A stretch of DNA of 64,000 nt from Gigaspora rosea (lineage: Eukaryota > Glomeromycota > Glomeromycetes > Diversisporales > Gigasporaceae): NCBI GenBank assembly GCA_003550325.1, contig QKWP01000366.1, positions 54,955-118,954 of the forward strand, written 5' to 3'. Each line of letters opens with the position of its first letter. Positions within the stretch are counted from its first letter, which is position 1. Positions 59,001 to 64,000 of this stretch are shown here, one piece after another. Position numbers and translations under genes: made by a program. The notes below the pieces were generated by a model. That model saw nothing but the letters and a program-made list of their open reading frames with translations. It did not search any database and was not told the origin of the DNA.

Positions 59001-60403
59001 TAAATTAATATATTCTCGGCTCCGGATTTATAGCATTTATAGCATGATTTTCTCTTGATTGGTCAATCACTATGAATTACCTCCAAAGTCCTCAGTTATC
59101 GCGATTCTGCAAAATTTGCATATCACGTGAAATATGTCCATTTCTGATTTTTTTATTCAGTGAACAATCAAATCTTCGATTTTGATTAGATTTTCACCCA
59201 GGTTAAAAAGTCACAGATATATAATTTCTATTATATTATATTATATTATATAAATTACTGGGGTTTCAAAATTAAAATTAAGAGAATCTAATTTTATTTT
59301 TCCATAATCCATAATGCTTGTATTCAAATATGCAATATTCATAAATCTATTCGAATAAATCAAGATTGATGAATATTCAAATATGTTATTCTAGATTTTA
59401 TATTATATAATTACGAATTTTCAAATACTTTTAATAATTATTGTCATGAATATTTATAATAATAATTATAAATATTCGTAATAATTATAATATTCGTAAT
59501 AATTATAATATTCGTAATATTCGTAATAATTATAATATTCGTATAAATATTGATAATCTATATAAATGTTCATATTTATTAAATATAATAATATATATAT
59601 TTTTTTAGTGTGCATATACAGTATTTGAATATTTACAAATGCATTTATCAAATATTTCATAACTATTATATTATTTTTTGAAATGCATCACTTATTTGTA
59701 AATTTAAAACCTCCCACTATAACAAACTAAATATTATATAGATTGGTTAGTTAGTAGTTAGAGTAAATGAATTTTAACAATATATATGAATTTATAATAC
59801 CGGTATATAGTATAATAAAAATTTATACATCGAGTGACGATGAATTATTGTAAATATTTCAATAAATTTTGATTATCATTTGCCTTTATATTCCGATTGG
59901 TCAATTAGGGTGTAGCATTAAAAAAATTTCGATTAATTTTTTTTTTTTTAATCTTTGGATTTTAAAAGAGATTTCCTTTTTTGTTAAAATAGGCATTGTG
60001 TAGCGGTTCACAAGGTGTCATGAAATTGCAAACAACAAATCAAAATATCTTAGTGTTAAAAAATATATATATATACATATACTGTATACATTTTAAATCA
60101 AACTTTCTGAATAGGATCGAATTCATTCTAGAAAGTAACATAATACGATTGAAATTTCTCTAAAACTAAGCACAGAGCTAAATTCTATCAATGGTTGTAT
60201 ACCAATTATTATCACACATAAGTAATACAAAAAAAAAAAGATCTTAACGGTCGATACAAATGTAAAAAAAGCAAAAGTGCTTTTTAAAAGTAGTTTGCGC
60301 TAAATAATCTAAATGTTATCACCTTGAAGAATCTGATATGCAATTTAAGACATTACTTTAAAATACTTTATGAAGTTTGTTATAAAAATATCTGTAAAAA
60401 TTC
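55131..60403. other. AT-rich intergenic DNA with microsatellites
   Basis: No gene supported. 55977-56042 is (AT)n with a GATATATATATCAGATATAT palindrome. 56730-56880 is an AATAATCTAT array. 57243 is a single N within a T tract (assembly uncertainty). 59455-59545 is an AATTATAATATTCGTAAT array. The rest is unique-looking AT-rich sequence. Confidence 0.55.
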
Positions 60404-60603
60404 TAGAGATGGGCACGCGATCCCGCGTGATCCCTCGCGTGATGCGCGGGATTTTTTGGATCCCGCGTGGGCTACGAAAGTGCTACGAAGTACAATCATT
60501 ATACTACTGGGCAAAATTCCGAAAATAAAAGAAATTTGAAAACCGGTTCATCGATTATCTATCCCACGGGATTTTTGAGAAATCTGCGACTTACCCATCT
60601 TTA
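60404..60603. mobile_element. 200-bp MITE (TARAGATGGG termini, CCCGCG core)
   Basis: Inverted ends TAGAGATGGGCAC and TAAAGATGGGTAA. The left half has an unusually GC-rich core, GATCCCGCGTGATCCC and CGCGTGATGCGCGGGAT, whose pieces can pair with each other. No 8-bp duplication readable. Confidence 0.6.
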
Positions 60604-60713
60604 GACAGTACAAAATTATTATTTACAAGTTAATCAAAAAATTTGTAATTGTATTTCAGAAGCATCTAATAGATTATTATACTCGGCAAAATCCAAAGAT
60701 GATTGTAGTTATA

Positions 60714-60921
60714 CATGTGTGCCTAAATTATTTTTTTGAAAACAAGTATTTTCGGCAAACATTTCGGCATTGTTAAATTTTTTATATGATGTATTTTGAT
60801 GAAAAGAGTTCAAAAAATTTTGGTAATAGTTTCGGCATTAATATAAAAATAATTTCGGTTGCCTAAAATGTCGTAATTATTTTTTTTTTTTTTATTAAGA
60901 TGGGCAATTTAGGCACACATG
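60714..60921. mobile_element. MITE with perfect CATGTGTGCCTAAATT termini
   Basis: A 16-bp perfect terminal inverted repeat. The interior repeats TTTCGGCA four times. AT-rich, non-coding. Confidence 0.7.
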
Positions 60922-63213
60922 GATAATTGTAGTCATTAATCGGTTATAATTTAAAAACTATATTATATATTTATTAAATAGATTATATATAAACATTAGG
61001 TTGATCAAAAACAAATTGTAAAAGTACTTTATTTTTTATTTTTATTTCGTACAGACACTTTTATTATGTTTAAATGCTTCGTTTTATTATCTTTTCAATG
61101 TCATTTCAAAGTAAAATTCATGGAACTTTTTCTTTAACGAATCAAATCCGCTGATGATAAAATGATAACCTATGTATTATTTGTCTATGTAAACCCAATT
61201 AATGAATTTGATAAATCAATGTCAAAATTAAAAAGCAGTGATGATGAAGAAATTGTAGGTTGTAATGGTGGAAACTTGTAACAGGCAGATGTGACTCGGA
61301 TAAGGATCACACTAATAATAATAGCCAACGACTAACATTAATTCAAAAATACAACTCTAACACTATTTATTCTAATCAATTAATAGTGGAAGGCTACAAT
61401 CGAGACATGGTCCTAATAATTAGGAAGAATAGATTACCTCACGAGTTTCGAATTTAAGATCACTGGATTGGCCCATTAATTACTTATTCGTAAATTTTTT
61501 AGAGAAAGAGATGTGAAGTTGCTTAAACTATCTGTTTCATGCTTTATTGTAGAGACAGAAGACATAATACGTATTTATAGTTTCTACACTACTACAATAC
61601 TAGTGGGTACATTAAGGAATATGTTCACTATATCTGATATGTATGCTATGCAAACTATATCGATCGTACAGTATACTACAATACAATTTATTTCACCTCT
61701 ACCACAATGCTACGTATATAGGTGAGGTGAAATTCATTTTCAAATTTTTAAAATTTTATTATAATTTCAACATTTTAATATTTTTTAAAAGATTATAAAA
61801 ACAATTATGTTGTTGGTTTAAACAAATCTTAATTTAATAATAAAATTTAATTTTTATGAGCTAAAAAGTACTAATTTCACCAATTTCTACATCAACCAAT
61901 TTCATCAATTTCATCAATTTTTTTTTCTATTAAGAAAGGCAATTTCTGGGCGTAATCGATCCCGAACCACTTCAAAAACGATCTTGGGAGAATTTTTCTT
62001 TTAATCTCCAACTATAGCTGGAATTGGTGGGTCTTAAAAGACTTTTGAAACTGGAATATTAATTTGAAATGTGGAAAAGGTTTTCCAAATTTTACCATCG
62101 TATATATCAGACATTAAGTAAGAGGCGATTGGCCTAATTTAGGTTACCCCTGTAGGACCGTGATCTATACTAATCGAAAACAATTGATTGCGTCCCATTG
62201 GATAGCTGCCTATTTGCACAAAAGTCTTTCGAACCCCGGCTAGTTATGCTAGTTTTCAAATAAGTACCGAATATACTTATTATTCGTCAAAGTATCATTA
62301 ACGTATTAATTAAGATCTTTTATAATTATATGTATTATTAATAATAAAATTAACACAAAGAACTTAAGATGATCATTATAATCCGTCTCCCGATATCAAA
62401 AACGAGAATATTGTCTTTTCTAGGATAATATTTTTTTTAATTTCTGCATCACACATATCGTTTATGCTGGTACATATAATACCAACATCGGATTTGGCTT
62501 CTTCTTTTATGGCTTTTAAGGAAAAGGTCGTGCAGGATAGTCCAACTAGAACGCCAAAAACAAAAAAAAACTAGGAGGAAAGGTGATGTAAGAAGCCAGA
62601 AAGGAAAAAGAAATTGTATAAATAAGATGCTAACAGGACAGAAATATTTGGGCAATAGGTATAAAAAAAACATAATAGGGAAGGACAATGAAATAAATAT
62701 TGATATATCGTAATATAGTATTAATATGAGTAAAATGATCAATAGTAACTACTAGATAATAGAAAATATATTATTTACCTAATCCATCTTTACGTATCGT
62801 TTATTGTAAATTTTTTTTGATAATATAAATCATGTGTTTATACTAGGTCTCGAGGTGTATACATTCAAACTATTCTCATCTCATAGATCAGCGGATAAAC
62901 CCTGGGAAGCTCGTTTGGTCCTCATGTAGACAATGATAATTACGAGTAATTGTTCGGATTCTAGGTCTGCTTAAAAAAATATTTTCACGTAGCAGATAGA
63001 TCACATTCATAAAAGCGAAGGGACTATATCAACCTTTGCGTTTATTAAATAGTTCAGAGATCATTTGGTTGTATTTAGGTTTTCTTTCTATATTAATGCT
63101 CATCTAAAAAAAATACAAATAAAAAATAAAAGTGAACACGTCATTTCTCATGTATGAAAGAAGGAGAGAGATGTTTGATGATCCCTACTTTGCCACTCTC
63201 CCTAATCGGGGAC
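60922..63213. other. Intergenic DNA, possibly with relic coding sequence
   Basis: 61190-61460 and 61930-62250 are less AT-rich and more complex, and read as protein-like over short spans with several stops. I could not assign a family. 62450-62745 has a hydrophobic open frame on the - strand that looks like chance. Confidence 0.4.
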
Positions 63214-63435
63214 ATCTAGGAGGCCATGATTCAAGTTTGATTTGTAATTGAAACTATATAATTGTAAATTGAACTTATTGACTTCCATTTGGTGATGTCC
63301 AACCGTCAAGAGCAAGAGTTAAAAATCTAGGAGGCCATGATTCATGGCTGATTTGTAGTTGAAACTATGTAATTGTAAATTGAACTTATTGACTTCCATT
63401 TGGTGATGTCCATCCGTCAAGAGCAAGAGTTAAAA
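63214..63435. repeat. 111-bp direct tandem duplication
   Basis: Units 63214-63324 and 63325-63435 (ATCTAGGAGGCCATGATTCA start, CAAGAGCAAGAGTTAAAAA end) differ at only a handful of positions, so the duplication is recent. Confidence 0.9.
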
Positions 63436-64000
63436 AGTTATGGTAAAAAATATATTTCAATCCTTTTATTCAACTCTTGATCATAAATGGTAAAGGAATT
63501 TTCTTGAACACCTTTTTAATTCTGCATCAATTTTCAAATTAATTCATGCAGTTTCTTGATCACACAACCGTCATTTCCGTAAAACTCTTATTACGGTCCT
63601 TTCGATGTCAACTATTCAACCAGAAAGACTCCTGGGACGCTTCCCAGGTTCTGGTCAACGTAACTTCATCGACAAAGTGCTCAAAAATCTAATACGATAA
63701 AGAGTATATCATATTGATTTTTTTTTTTTTAGCAAAACCCATGAATAAAAATTTCTTTACATAAATAGTCCTTATATGCAGTACAAACGTACGTACAGTA
63801 TGTGGCTGTAGCAATTACCCGTTAACGCTCAGGGTGTAATTTCGAATTTCGGTCTAAATTAAACTTAATTCGGGCCAAAATTCGAATAACGCTTCACGGA
63901 TACGTACGTACCAAAAAAAAGGGCTTTGAGTGTTTATACATAACAAACTCAGCCCAGCCCAGCCCGATTTTCTCTTAGTGGCACACCGTGTTACATGATC
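63436..64000. other. Intergenic DNA to the window end
   Basis: 63619-63655 is a hairpin (ACCAGAA..CTCCTGGGA pairing with TTCCCAGG.TTCTGGT). Around 63840-63890 a GAATTTCGG...CC.AAATTC inverted pair suggests another small element, flanked by ACGTACGTAC words (63788 and 63902). No gene seen. Confidence 0.5.

Noticed and set aside
59466-59660. Tyr-rich EYYNYYEYY frame
   Set aside because: Translation of an AATTATAATATTCGT microsatellite.
62449-62742. 97-residue hydrophobic frame on the - strand
   Set aside because: Phe/Leu/Ile-rich composition typical of chance frames in T-rich DNA; no domain recognised.

Overview
The window is very AT-rich, eukaryotic, nuclear-type DNA with few genes and many transposable elements. 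It has only two convincing host genes: one apparently intronless gene, and one with a short GT-AG intron. A degenerate LINE has an APE-type endonuclease, reverse transcriptase, RNase H and a CCHC-like tail. A broken Mutator-type transposase gene ends in a SWIM zinc finger, and dozens of short inverted-repeat elements surround these. The fungal C2H2 factor, the SP/TP-rich BTB-like protein and the MULE-SWIM and LINE-RNase H families together resemble genomes of early-diverging fungi, most likely an arbuscular mycorrhizal fungus (Glomeromycotina, Rhizophagus-like). This assignment is inference from gene style, not a database match.

Region 1 (about 2.0-7.7 kb) is a nested insertion stack in a MULE-type transposase/SWIM gene on the + strand. 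A PIF/Harbinger-like element (TTA target duplication) splits the gene between its first and second catalytic aspartates. That element holds a MULE-like MITE (9-bp duplication), which in turn holds a 151-bp MITE and a 1.3-kb retroposon with a tRNA-like head and a poly(A) tail. A separate hAT-like MITE (8-bp duplication) sits near the 3' end of the gene. Region 2 (7.7-19.5 kb) is a repeat field of hAT-like, Tourist-like and foldback elements, plus a tandem array of tRNA-like units at 15.7-16.05 kb. Region 3 (19.5-28 kb) is quieter and carries the 531-residue BTB-like, TP-repeat protein gene (21111-22706). Region 4 (28-37.3 kb) is a dense palindrome, foldback and MITE field with a 53-A tract. Region 5 (37.3-45.0 kb) is one LINE on the - strand, broken by frameshifts and by an 80-bp duplication that ends at an N base. 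Region 6 (45-52.9 kb) is minisatellites and unexplained AT-rich DNA. Region 7 has the C2H2 zinc-finger transcription factor gene (52924-53973, - strand, two exons) followed by 10 kb of AT-rich intergenic DNA with tandem repeats and a few MITEs.

The two host genes lie in the lower-repeat stretches and transposons pack the rest. Target-site duplications could be read directly for about a dozen elements. In two cases an unoccupied paralogous site elsewhere in the window confirms the insertion boundary. No operon, CRISPR array or bacterial-type defence system is present. The most interesting material is the tRNA-headed high-GC retroposon, the tandem tRNA-like array, the CGATTAA-array hAT elements and the multi-layer insertion history.
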